From NCBI RefSeq assembly GCF_020283565.1, contig NC_060061.1:28743362-28807361 (forward strand): a stretch of DNA of 64,000 bases, in the 5' to 3' direction. Below are positions 1 to 11,100 of the stretch, one piece after another. The notes beneath the pieces were generated by a model that made no database searches, had not been told where the DNA came from, and worked only from the letters and a program-made list of their open reading frames with translations. The first letter of the stretch is position 1, and the number at the start of each line of letters is the position of its first letter. Made by a program: the position numbers and the translations under genes. The DNA comes from Trifolium pratense (taxonomy: Eukaryota > Streptophyta > Magnoliopsida > Fabales > Fabaceae).

Positions 1-250
1 ATTTTTGTATTTGATTAAAATAATTTCAATATTATAAAGGAGTTATATAAAATTTGAACTCCCACTATTTATTTTTTATTTTTTTATTTTGAAAAAGTCA
101 AAATGAGATAAACATATAAAAATCTCTTTAGCACAAGATGTGCTAAAAGAGACTGAACAATGTTACATGAGTCACAATACGAAAACAAAAAAATCATACA
201 AGACTCAAACAAAGCATAAGACTAGACCACCAACTATGACAGTTTAAAGC

Positions 251-727
251 TTAAGTGTTACTTGTCGCTTTCAACCACCTATAAGAAATTTTTGTGATCT
301 TGTCCAACATCTGATATATAGAACTTGTTGAGCCGCTAACCAATCTGTGGTTACGTTTATTCCACACAACCCACACACAAGCAAGCCATATGAGTTGCAT
401 GAAGGAACGCCGAGCTCGGAGACCACCCGCTGATGTAGTGAACTGAACAAAATGATCTGAAAGGGTCTGAGCTGTCACCGGTGAAGAGCCAATCCAAGAG
501 TTAATAAGAGACCAAATACCACCAAAAGTACTGCAAGAAAGGAACAAGTGCTGAGCCGATTCAACCTCTCCACAACCTGACACGCAAAAATGTGTCGCCG
601 AGGATAAAATATGTCGAGAGACCAGATTTGCTCTGGTGGGTAACCTGTCCCGCAAAAGTCGCCAAACAAAGATGGAAACCTTCAGAGGAACCTGAGAATG
701 CCAAATGAGACCTGCCGCAGCATCCAA
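251..727 (-). pseudogene. LINE ORF2 C-terminal zf-RVT segment
   Basis: The 158-codon open stretch encodes the zinc-binding C-terminal region of plant LINEs. It contains SFVWRLLRDRLPT-like helices, then CVSGCGEVESAQHLFLSC (the CxxxC...HxxxxC metal-ligand pattern) and the IWLACVWVVWNKRNHR tail. It is nearly the same as residues 115-270 of the downstream fragment of the 44.5-kb LINE. A stop separates it from the upstream RT segment (740-1888). It is a dead fragment in a truncated element. Confidence 0.8.
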
Positions 728-739
728 AGAAACTGTATC

Positions 740-2606
740 CTAAGCTGTCAAGAGCTGGTATGCACCACGAACAGTAAAGCCTATATCCGGATCAGGCCGC
801 CATTGCCACCTATCCCGAAGATGATCCTGCAAGGAGATATTAAGAAGTAAAGTCTGACACTCCCCCAACATCTCCTCCTCACATGCCCTCAACTGATGCC
901 GCCACACCCACGCTTCCCCACCTGCCCTACACCCTAACGAGAACATTCCAGCCACTAAAGCCGATTTGTTCTCCGCCAAATCAAACAACCTCCTAAACCG
1001 CTCACACAAAGGTCTCCCGTCCACCCAAGGATCAGTCCAAAAGAAAGTATCAGACCCATCCCCCACTGTTTCGTAAACAAACAGTTTTCCAGTTGATCCA
1101 AGATGTTTTCCCAAAGTCCTCACATCCCCCCAAAAAAATTTAATTAAAATAGAGTAAATAGAAGAAATAGTACCTGAGGGAGCATTGAAGAAGGAAAGAG
1201 CATAGACAGGCAGAGAGGTCAAAACGGATTTAAGCAAAACGAGTCGACCGCCAAAAGAAAGAAAGCAACTCCTCCAACCAGATAGACGATGCTTCAAATG
1301 ATCCACCACCGGTTCCCAAAAACTCAAACACCTCGGATCACCCCCAATGAGAAGGCCCAGATAAAGGAAAGGGATTTTTCCCACTCTACAACACAGAGCC
1401 GACGCCGCCTCACCTAACCAGGAATCAGGAATGTTAACCCCAACCAACAAACTTTTATTAAAATTAACCTTCAAACCCGACATAGTCTCGAACAACACGA
1501 GGACAGCCCGCAAAGCACGAACAATCGCCCAACTCTTTGTCCCCAACAAAAGCGTATCATCAGCGAACTGAAGGTGCGAGACCGACACCGGATCAGTCTC
1601 ATCAACTCTATAACCCGTAAAAAGGTTACGCTCCACCATAGCCTCCATCAACACATGTAAACCCTCCGCAGCCAACAAGAAAAGAAACGGGGACAACGGA
1701 TCCCCCTGCCTTAAACCCCTCTTCAGAGAAAACTCGTCAGTAGGGCTTCCATTGACTAAAATGGACGTAGTCACCGTACCAACACATTCTTTAATACACT
1801 TCCTCCACAAGGTTGGGAAGCCCATTCTCCCCGTAAGAAGCATCCAAATAACCCCAATCAACTGAGTCGTAGGCTTTCTCAAAATCAACTTTGAAGAGCA
1901 TCAGCTCCTTCTTAGACCTACGAGCATCATCCACCACCTCATTTGCAATAAGGATTCCATCAAGAATTTGCCTATCTTTAACGAACGCTGTCTGGGACTC
2001 TAAAATCAAGCTACCCACCACAAGACGCAACCGGTTCGCTAAAACCTTCGCCAAAATTTTATAAAGGCTTCCCACGAGTGAAATGGGCCAGAAGTCAGTC
2101 AACTGTTGAGGGCTATCAACTTTGGAAATCAAAGCGATGAAAGTCGCATTTAAACCTTTAGTCAATCTACCATTCCAATGAAAATCCACAATGAAGCGCA
2201 TGACATCATCTTGCAACAGATCCTAGAAATCCTTAATGAAACCAAAATTAATACCATCAGGGCCCGGACTTTTGTAACTGTCACAGTTCCACACAGCAGC
2301 CTTCACCTCTTCCATTGAGAAAGGCTTGATTAAACTACTGAGCTCCGACTGTTGCAACCGTTTAAAAACAAGATTCTCCACCCCAGGCCTAGCCATCCTC
2401 ACATCCTCGAAATGAGACGTAAAGTGCTCAACAACCGCTTGCCTAATAGAGGCCACTCCTTCCACAGTACTACTATCAACCTGCAAGGATGATATAGCAT
2501 TGCCCCTCTTACAACTTGCAAGAACATAGTGGAAGTACTTGGTATTAGCATCTCCTTCCTTAAGCCACCTCGAACGCGATTGCTGCCGATTAATACTAGC
2601 ATGCAA
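740..2606 (-). pseudogene. LINE ORF2 reverse transcriptase remnant
   Basis: Three overlapping or adjacent frames (2606-2223, 2216-1791, 1888-740) together carry the RT domain. Visible motifs are KSPGPDGINFGF (fingers), FKVDFEKAYDSVDW (palm), GLRQGDPLSPFLFLLAAEGL and the catalytic FADDTLL (about 1549-1572). A stop lies near 2220 and a frame change near 1800-1890. The last open segment ends just after the internal deletion, where GDGSDTFFWTDPW resumes. The breaks show that this copy cannot make a full ORF2 protein; in an intact relative it would copy element RNA at a nicked target. Confidence 0.85.
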
Positions 2607-2932
2607 CCGAGAGAGCGAGTGAATATTCGAAGTGATCCCATGAAACTCATTTAACTCTGTTTCTGAAAGACCTTCCTCTCCCCCATTCTCATCAAGGGTC
2701 GCAAGCCGATCTTTTAGAGACTCAATCCGACTAGGTAAATTTTGGGTGTGAGCTGCATGCTAGTCTTTAAGAGCGAACTTGATCATTTTAAATTTTTCTT
2801 TGAGCACGAAACCACCCCAACCATCTACCTGAAAAGAATTCCACTTATAACGCACAAACAAATCATAGCCAGGGACATCTTTCTAACATTTAAGCATCCC
2901 CGTCGAACGAGGACCCAAATCTTCCCACCATT

Positions 2933-4014
2933 GAACCATATCAAAAGAATTTTAGTTTATCTGCCACTTACTCAAGTATTCTTTTCAAACTCACACTAAT
3001 CAAGCACATCAAAACTCAGAACACATACCAGTAGTCAAAACAAACTCAATTCAATCTAGACAGAAATAAAAAAAATTAAAAAAATCCTTCTATTCCTCTC
3101 TAGTCTCTAGCTTGCTTTTTTTTTTTTATGATGGATCCAAAATCATGACTTTTCATTGTAAATTTTTAAGTATTACTCATAGCCATAACATGGTAGTTAA
3201 ACCACGAATTCACTAAAAACTTATCCTGTGTCACCATATTTTGCAATTCCTTACAATACCTCCATATTCAAGGGAGATGCAACTTTTTTTCTCTAACTTT
3301 GACTTTATCTAAAAATTTGATTCTGATTTAAAGTTGATATGGAGGGAAAATGATTAGACTAGTTTCTCATAATTCCATTATGTTTGTAGTTATTTTTATT
3401 TTCACTTTTTACTTGATCTATAAAACCATATACACGACTTATGACTTGGGGAAAAAGTTTGAAATCAATATATCATTCTAATTTGATCAAAAGTTTAACG
3501 TGTGCCTCCTAATTGTATTAAACTTTCCTTTTTTATTTCAAGGAGTAATTAATGAGTTATATACCTCACATTGGTCCTTAGTTTTCAGCCTAATCAATTT
3601 TTTACAATAACTACATGAGATTGTGTGTACAACTTTTTCTTGTATCTATAGATGGTATAACCAAAAAACTAACTTATTCTAACTCAAATTTAAAAGTTTG
3701 ATGTTTCAATAGCTCTTGCTCTACATTTTAAGTAGTAGTATTATCACACAATTTCAATGCAACAAACTAAATCGATCTCTCATAGATTCATAAAACTCAT
3801 ATTTAAACATGATCTCTGCACACTTATGTGGAATATTTGTATATAGGAAGAGAAAAAAAATATGATGATTTACATTTTTTAGCCATCTTGCATCATCTGT
3901 GGTTTTCTCAACCAGTTATCCATAATTTATGACAACCTAAATCACTTGTCATTTTTCAAATGACCTATTTAGACTTACCAAAACATATATCAATTAAAAT
4001 CCGAAGTGATAATC
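2933..4014. other. AT-rich intergenic DNA
   Basis: No open reading frame with recognisable protein features and no clear repeat structure was seen between the truncated LINE and the hAT-like element. A run of T near 3117-3128 has no flanking duplication. Confidence 0.6.
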
Positions 4015-4022
4015 TTTATAAC

Positions 4023-5505
4023 TATGGATGTAAATGGATATCCATGGGGGCGGATAGTATAATATTTGTGTCCGTCCCGTTAGATAAATATGATATATGT
4101 GTCCGCCTCATATTTATGCGGGTATCCGTTGAGCGGGTAACCCACAGATATTTACAAATTATCCATGGATTACATTTTTATTTTATAATTAAACTTATTA
4201 TTGAAAGAAAAAAAATTGTTTAACTTATTTTAAAGACATAAAAATATTAACACACAATATTCTTACATTTTTTAAAATAATTGTTTTACCGAATATGAAA
4301 AATTGCTTCTAAAGAAGAATATAAAAAAATTTATCTCAAGATTATAAAAGAATATGAAAATATTTCTTTAATGAATATATGAAAACAAAATGTAAGAATA
4401 TGAAAAAACTATTTCTTTTACAAGATAAAAATACTAGAGTTTAGAGATTTTTAAGTAATTTTACTAATTTTTAATTAATGGATACGGATATCCGCAGGCA
4501 TGGGTAATATTAAACTCGTATCCGTATCCATTAAATGTGATGAATTGAAATAGAATTTTTTTCTACCCCTACATTTAACCCTTTACCCCTACAAATAATT
4601 TAATATTTCAATTTTGCCCTTTGATCTTTTAACTCAACCCCTACAAAAAAATCTGCACAAAATTAATGTGTTCTGGTAATTGAGAAATGTGTTCCGGTAA
4701 TTGCAACTATAAATTAAAGATGAGTTACATACCGGAAAAGTTTAAAAATGAGTTCCGGTATTTGTTTGTTCCCAAATATTCAGCCCCTTCCAACAAATCA
4801 AAGTTTCAGTATTTGTTAATTTGTTCCCAAATATTCAACCCCCTCCAACAAATCAAATCAATTACACTTGATAATTCTTATGTATTTTTGTTATTATATT
4901 ATTGTTGTTCTCTTTGAATTTGTGGTGTAGGATTTCCCTAAATCTAATGGATTGGTCCAGCTGCTGCCAGAATCACTGCTCCGATCCACAGATAAATCTT
5001 GCTAGAGCTCCACAGCCGTAAGAAACTCACCAGATCTCAACCACCCATTTTTACACAACCCCCACATGAATAATCTTTTCAAAATCAAAATGGTTGTCTT
5101 CTGTGTTTCATCTTTCATTGTCCACCCTATATTCTTTTCGACCCCCTAAAACCCATCCATCTAAATAACCACTGCTCACTCTCCATCGTCGCTGAATCAC
5201 TCGATCCTACTGTTTAGCCACAGTTTAAACCATGGCAAATTTTCCGGAACTCATTTTTCTTACTTTTCCGATTTGAAATGTTTGCTACCAAAAAACTTGT
5301 AAGTATAACAAAATAAAATTGTAGGGGTGAACTTAAATCATAAAAGGGGTAAAATTGGAATATTAAGTTATTTGTAGGGGTAAAAAAAAATTCATTGAAA
5401 TATCCATTTATTTTATCCACGGATATTCATTAAACTATCCACCATGGGCACAAGGCCGATTTTATCCGCGGATATTTGTGGGTACAGATTTTTTAGCCAT
5501 CCCTA
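4023..5505. mobile_element. hAT-like non-autonomous element (host of a nested insertion)
   Basis: Ends read TATGGATG and CATCCCTA, the loose hAT terminal pattern. The 8-bp flanks are TTTATAAC (4015-4022) and CTTATAAC (5506-5513), 7 of 8 identical, which fits a hAT TSD. Both subterminal regions are GC-richer than their surroundings and carry inverted copies of GGATATCC/TATCCGCGGATA-type words. No transposase frame was seen. Much of the interior is a second element (4553-5393); without it this element would be about 630 bp. Confidence 0.62.
4553..5393. mobile_element. Mutator-like MITE nested in the hAT-like element
   Basis: Terminal inverted repeats are GAATTTTTTTCTACCCCTAC on the left and its complement with one C/T difference on the right. 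A further stretch of weaker inverted similarity follows (CAAATAATTTAATATTTCAATTTTG against the right arm). The flanks are an exact 9-bp duplication ATTGAAATA (4544-4552 and 5394-5402), the length expected for Mutator-like elements. The interior has no transposase-like frame. It includes stretches (about 4930-5200) that look like ordinary gene-flank DNA, so capture of host sequence is possible but not shown. Confidence 0.75.
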
Positions 5506-5513
5506 CTTATAAC

Positions 5514-6692
5514 CCACTTCCAAAATCTGAAAACTTACATTCCATGGATCACTTGCCCTACTTCTAATTCTTATACGTAGTTGATCAATTTTTATATAAG
5601 CATTCAAATCATATTATAATAGAACCTTTCATTATAATTTCATAAAAAAATCATGATAATCATGCATACTTATGCTATACACCAATTATGCATATATTCA
5701 TAGGGCACATCAAATCTTTGATACACACAAACAAAACGTGTAGTCTCAATAACATGTTGGCCATTCACATATCAGACCTTAATTAACTCATGAAACGTTG
5801 CCTATGATACTAATCTAGACCTTTCAAATAGAAAATCAAGTCGCACAAACCTCATTATGCATGAAGCAAACCACATCTCAAATATATTGAATAGTCACCA
5901 TGCATATTTAAAATTTTATTTATTACTTTGTGCATATTTATAAATGCAAAAGCAGACCAATAATTTTCATTAATTTTTAGTTTTCCGATTAATTTTCATT
6001 TCACGTCTTAGACTCCTATAGTCATTACTTACTCATGTAATCTAGAGCCATGCTGTTACGATGCACATTGAAATACGGGATAGGGTTGTCTCCCGTGTAA
6101 TTATCACTAGAGGGATTCCAGTGTGTATCCCCACCCTTCACAATTTTAGTAATAATTAAAATTTGTGATAAAAGAATGAATGGACAGGATTTTACCGGAG
6201 AAAAGTCACCTGAGAGGATCTCCTCCTCTGAAATACATACCAGCACTATTGACTTTGTAGCTGCAACCTGCAGGTTCTGTCCAATCAGTGCATCTTTGTC
6301 CATTCACCAAGTTTTCATTTTCCCTGATTCAAGTTGGATGGGTCCCAATTCTCTTGTTTATCATATGTAATAAGGTACATCTACATAATTTGATACACTG
6401 ATTAAATATTAAAAATGGGTATGTCTTAACTTCTAATTTTAAATCCACACAACAAGAGCATAATATTTACACACACTTAATTAGCTATATAAAGGATTGT
6501 ACACAAAAGAACAAATATAAAGAACTTCACTTTCAGTTGGTTCTACACCAAATACCTAGCTGAAAAGCAGTAGAATTATAGAATGTAACAAAGATAAATA
6601 TTAAGAGTTGTACCCACAATTTGTAGAAAAATATTTGTTTTGGATGGGGAAAATTTGCTTAGTGGTGACAAAGGATCTATCAAACATGTAAT
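5514..6692. other. AT-rich intergenic DNA
   Basis: No gene was recognised. A short less AT-rich patch at about 6175-6365 has small open frames on both strands but no protein features. It may be a decayed repeat. Confidence 0.5.
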
Positions 6693-6700
6693 ATTATAAA

Positions 6701-6891
6701 GGGTTAAGTATGTTTTTAGTCCCTCTAAAATTTTAGAATTTTGTTTTGAGTCCTGTAAAATAAAATCGCACTTTATAGTCCTTCTAAATATCACTGTTTG
6801 TACATTTGGTCCCTGTAAGTGCGAGTTTATTTTACAGGGACTAAAAGCAAAATTTCAAAATTTTAGAGGGACCAAAAACTTATTTAACCTT
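6701..6891. mobile_element. Foldback MITE of the GGTTAAGTATGTTTTTAGTCCC type
   Basis: This 191-bp element has long imperfect inverted arms. The left end GGGTTAAGTATGTTTTTAGT pairs with the right end ACCAAAAACTTATTTAACCTT, and the match continues through CCCTCTAAAATTTT. It is flanked by the exact 8-bp repeat ATTATAAA (6693-6700 and 6892-6899). The word pair TTTTTAGTCCC/GGGACTAAAAA is familiar from abundant small legume repeats. No coding capacity. Confidence 0.75.
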
Positions 6892-7078
6892 ATTATAAAT
6901 GAAGCTTAGATTAATTTCTTGGCTTCTAATCTCTACATAATACAATAATAAAATTTATAGACACTAAAATAGCAATAGAAGACCAAAAGCCAAAGAGACA
7001 CATACATAATGGTAAGATCAGATGCTTTTCATCCATATCCAGAACTGCACTTCAACTGGTACCATACATGAAAAAAAA

Positions 7079-7430
7079 GTAGTAGAAACCTTAATATATG
7101 GTTTATCTCCATGATAAGAGTTGGCAAAAATAAAAATTAAAACATTTTTCTACATTCACTTATAACATAAAACATGAGTAGAAACAAATAAAAAACCTTT
7201 GATATATGGTTTTATCTCCTTGACAAAGTTCCTTGTGTTATTCTTCCCCGAGAAGTAGTAGAAACCTTAATATATGGTTTATCTCCATGATAAGAGTTGG
7301 CAAAAATAAAAATAAAAACTTGTTTCTACATTCACTTATAACATAAAACATGAGTAGAAGCAAATGAAAAACCTTTGATATATGGTTACTTTTATATCCT
7401 TGACAAAGTTCCTTGTGTTATTCTTCCCCG
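7079..7430. repeat. Direct tandem duplication, about 176-bp unit, two copies
   Basis: Copy 1 (about 7079-7254) and copy 2 (about 7255-7430) both run from AGTAGTAGAAACCTTAATAT to TTGTGTTATTCTTCCCCGA with scattered substitutions and small indels. A third, divergent relative of the 3' part (TTATTCTTCCCCC, then AAAATTCTTATCCTGCAACC) lies at 12945-13020, on the other side of the copia insertion. It is non-coding. Confidence 0.8.
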
Positions 7431-7816
7431 AAAATTCTTATCCTGCAACCAAAACAACCATTCGACTTAAGGGACACCGTCACTAAATTTAAACCTTCTC
7501 AAAATTTACATAGCCAATAACGATTGGAGTATAACATCCGTCAAATCTACAGATTTTACGGTCACAGAATTATAAGGCATAAATTTTCCGAGAAGGAGCC
7601 AACACGATTTTTTGACCTACCAAATAACTCATGGAACAAATTTATAGATATTCAAAAAGTCGGCACAACACCAATCAATTCAATGTGTTTCATGCATAAT
7701 AACAAATCATTTTTATAGCATCTTATAAGTAAGTCAAACAGGAATAACGAACAAACACCGAAGACGCAAAAGCAACAACGAATAATTATTTGGATTATAT
7801 GTAAACCGTTCAATGC
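7431..7816. other. Intergenic flank of the copia insertion
   Basis: No gene was recognised. The small open frame near 7524-7718 has no protein features. Confidence 0.45.
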
Positions 7817-7821
7817 AAAAG

Positions 7822-8089
7822 TGTAGAAATATGATGCATTAATACTGTTTACTATGCTTTATTTAGTTTCCTAAAATAAGAGGAACTTGGTAATGATATT
7901 ACCATATCTCCTCATTGATTTTCTGTTTTATTGTGAAGTTATTAGGAGTTAATAGGAATTATTTATTTCCGTTTCTGCTTCTAGGATAAGGTTGAACCAA
8001 GAGGCTGCTTCCTCTACTTAAACTATTGTAACCCTATTATTTTGATATCAATGAGAATACAAAAACCTTTTATTCTCTGAAATTCTATA
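7822..8089 (+). repeat. 5' LTR of the copia element
   Basis: Starts TGTAGAAATATG and ends AAATTCTATA. It would carry the promoter and the start of the element transcript. The 3' copy (12655-12922) appears identical. Confidence 0.95.
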
Positions 8090-8102
8090 TGGTATCAGTA
8101 GC
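8090..8102 (+). promoter_or_regulatory. Primer-binding site (initiator Met-tRNA type)
   Basis: TGGTATCAGTAGC begins at the base after the LTR. It matches the TGGTATCAGAGC pattern complementary to plant initiator methionine tRNA with one change (A/T) near its end. Only about 15 nt separate it from the gag-pol start codon. Confidence 0.9.
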
Positions 8103-8117
8103 AAACCGATCCTTCCC

Positions 8118-11100
8118 ATGACCAAATACGGCATGGCTATAGAAAGAGATATCATCATGCCCAAAGAGGACGAAAATGCGTCCTCATCACAAATCAAAAC
8201 TAATCCCAATGTGGCCTTGGAGACAACTGCTCATCTTCCCATTACAGGACACAAACTGAATGGGAACAACTACCTCCAATGGTCACAGTCAGTCTTGATG
8301 TTTGTCAGTGGCAAAGGAAAAGATGAATACCTCACTGGTGAAACTGTTGCACCAAAAACAGGAGATCCAACCTTCAAACTATGGAAGACCGAAAACAACA
8401 TGGTCATGTCATGGCTAATAAATTCCATGACCAATGAAATAGGTGAAAATTTCATTCTCTACACCACAGCTAATGAGATATGGAATGATGCAAAAGAGTT
8501 CTATTCAAGCAAAGACAACACATCAGCCATCTTTGAGATTGAGACAACGCTGCAAGATCTAAGGCAAGGAGATCTCTCAGTCACACAATTCTATAACACC
8601 CTTACACGTCAGTGGCAGCAGCTTGATGTGTTTGAAGAGCATAAATGGACCTGCACAGCTGATTCCAAGAAATACAAGGAGATCGTGGAAAAGAAAAGAA
8701 TTTTTAAGTTCTTGATGGGACTCAACAAGAACTTGGATGAAGTGAGAGGAAGAATACTTGGAACCAAACCTCTACCAAGTATTAGAGAAGTATTTTCTGA
8801 AGTGCGTAGGGAAGAAAGCAGGAAGAAAGTGATGCTAGGAGAATCCTTTGTTCTGCCTGTAGCAGAACAGTCAGCACTAGCAGCCCGTGGAGTCCATAAT
8901 CATGCTGGTGACAATCGTTTGAAAAATACGAAAAGGCTATGGTGTGACTATTGCCAAAGATCTGGTCATACACGAGACACATGTTGGAAAATACATGGAA
9001 AACCAGCTGATTGGAAGCCCTCAAAACATACTAGGGACAAGGAAAGTCGGGGAAATCATGTCTCAAGTGAAGAGGGAAGTCATGCTCCTCAATCTAGTCC
9101 TTTTAATCAAGAACAACTTGAAGCTCTTCAAAAGATGTTCTCGCTGATGTCCTCCCAAAAAGGTCCCAAAGTTGCATCACTAGCACATAAAGGTAATTTC
9201 TTAAGTGCTTTTACTGTTAAAACTGGAAATCTGAAACCATGGATAGTGGATTCAGGAGCTTCTGACCACATGACAGGGGATAAATCACTATTCCATCATT
9301 ATAGTCCATGTTATGATGGATTGTCTGTAAAAATTGCTGATGGGACACTCTCTAAAGTGGCTGGTACAGGTTCAGTCATTCTCTCCGAAGATATAGAGTT
9401 AAAGTCTGTTCTACATGTTCCCAATTTGGACTGCAATTTGTTATCTGTGAGCAAGCTCACTCATGATCTTAATTGTATTGCTAAACTTGTCTCTAATTTG
9501 TGTGAATTTCAGACTTTGGATTCGGGGAGGACGATTGGCAGTGCTAGGATTTGCTCAGGACTCTACCTACTTGAAGCAGATCAAACTCCTCCAAGACAAA
9601 CTCACAATGCAGTTCGTGTTGAGTCGTCGAGTCAGTCAAATAAGGATAGTGCAATTATGTTATGGCACTATCGACTAGGTCATCCCAATTTCTTGTATCT
9701 TCAGAAAATGTTTCCTTCATTGTTTGCAAATAAAAATCCAAAGTTGTTTCAATGTGAAGTTTGTCAATTTTCTAAACATGTTCGTCATTCTTACTCTATG
9801 CTACCTTATAAAGCTTCTCATCCATTTTCATTGATTCATAGTGATGTGTGGGGTCCATCTAGAATTAAAAATATAACTGGATCTAGATGGTTTGTGTTAT
9901 TTGTGGATGATCACTCTAGGATAACATGGTTGTTTTTGATGAAAGAAAAATCTGAACTTGGTCACATATTTAGAAAATTCAATACCATGATCCAAACTCA
10001 GTTCCAAACTAAAATCCAAGTTCTAAAAACCGATAATGCAAAAGAATATTTTGAATCATCTCTTAGAGAATATTTGGACAATCATGGGATAATTCACCAA
10101 AGTTCTTGTGTTAACACCCCACAACAGAATGGGGTAGCAGAACGAAAAAATAGACACATCCTAGAAGTTGCAAGGTCTCTAATGTTCACCACACATGTGC
10201 CTAAATTTTTATGGGGTGAGGCTGTCTCAACAGCCACTTACTTGATAAACAGAATGCCCTCCCGTGTCCTTAAATTTCAAACACCCTTCCAAGTCATTTC
10301 CAACTGTTTTCCTCAAACTCGAGTCTTATCCACACTTCCCATAAAAGTCTTTGGTTGCTCTGTGTTTGTCCACCATCAAGCTAGTAAACTTGACCCAAGG
10401 GCTCTCAAGTGTATATTTGTAGGTTACTCTCCAAACCAAAAAGGATACAAATGTTATTCTCCAAGTTCCAGAAAATTTTACAACTCTATGGATGTTACAT
10501 TCTTTGAGAATCAGCCTTTTTATACCAAAACTGATATTCAGGGGGAGAATTTTACTCAAGAATATCAACTTTGGGATATTGATACCTTGGAGTCAACCTA
10601 TGGTGAAAGTTCTCTAAATGTGTCACCACAAATAGATCAAACTGATCAAACTATGTCCACTCACCCCGATCTTTCACCTCTGCCCGTGTTAGATCAATCT
10701 TGTGATCAACCAGAACTGTCCAACATCGAGTCTCCTGATTTGCTAGTAGCAGATCAGTCTCCTATTCAGCCAGACCAGTATAACACTCCTACTGTTCAGC
10801 CCTCTACTTCAACACATCCTGCTGAAATACGTGAGTTACGTGTCTATACTAGGAAAAACAAGAATCAGGAAGGTAAAGAACAACAAATCCAGCACTGCCT
10901 TGAATCCAATCCAAGTTTAGAGATTGAAAACACACAAGGTAATGAAAATTATGATTTCATTCCTACTGTCAAATATGATGATAGACCTATTGCCTCAAGA
11001 AAAGACAAGCGTACTTGCACCAACCATCCTATTTGCAAATTTATCTCTTATGACAAATTATCTTCTCATCACTTGGCTTTTGTTAGCAATCTTGATAAAA

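Larger units (their letters stand above)
67..2932 (-). mobile_element. LINE (L1-type), 5'-truncated and internally deleted
   Basis: Minus-strand copy of the same LINE family as the element at 44.5-50.0 kb. Similarity starts in the endonuclease/RT linker (about 2930) and runs through RT and the zf-RVT region to an A-rich tail (plus-strand T-rich run 67-90). The 3' UTR is recognisable in both copies (AGTCTCTTTTGGCAC-like and CTCATTTTG). The endonuclease half is absent, as usual for incomplete reverse transcription. Compared with the 44.5-kb copy, about 245 bp between the RT and zf-RVT regions are missing at roughly 1070-1075, and the reading frame is broken several times. No convincing target-site duplication was found. 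Not functional. Confidence 0.88.

Noticed and set aside
2742..2999. Plus-strand 85-codon frame
   Set aside because: Antisense shadow of the LINE 1 remnant.
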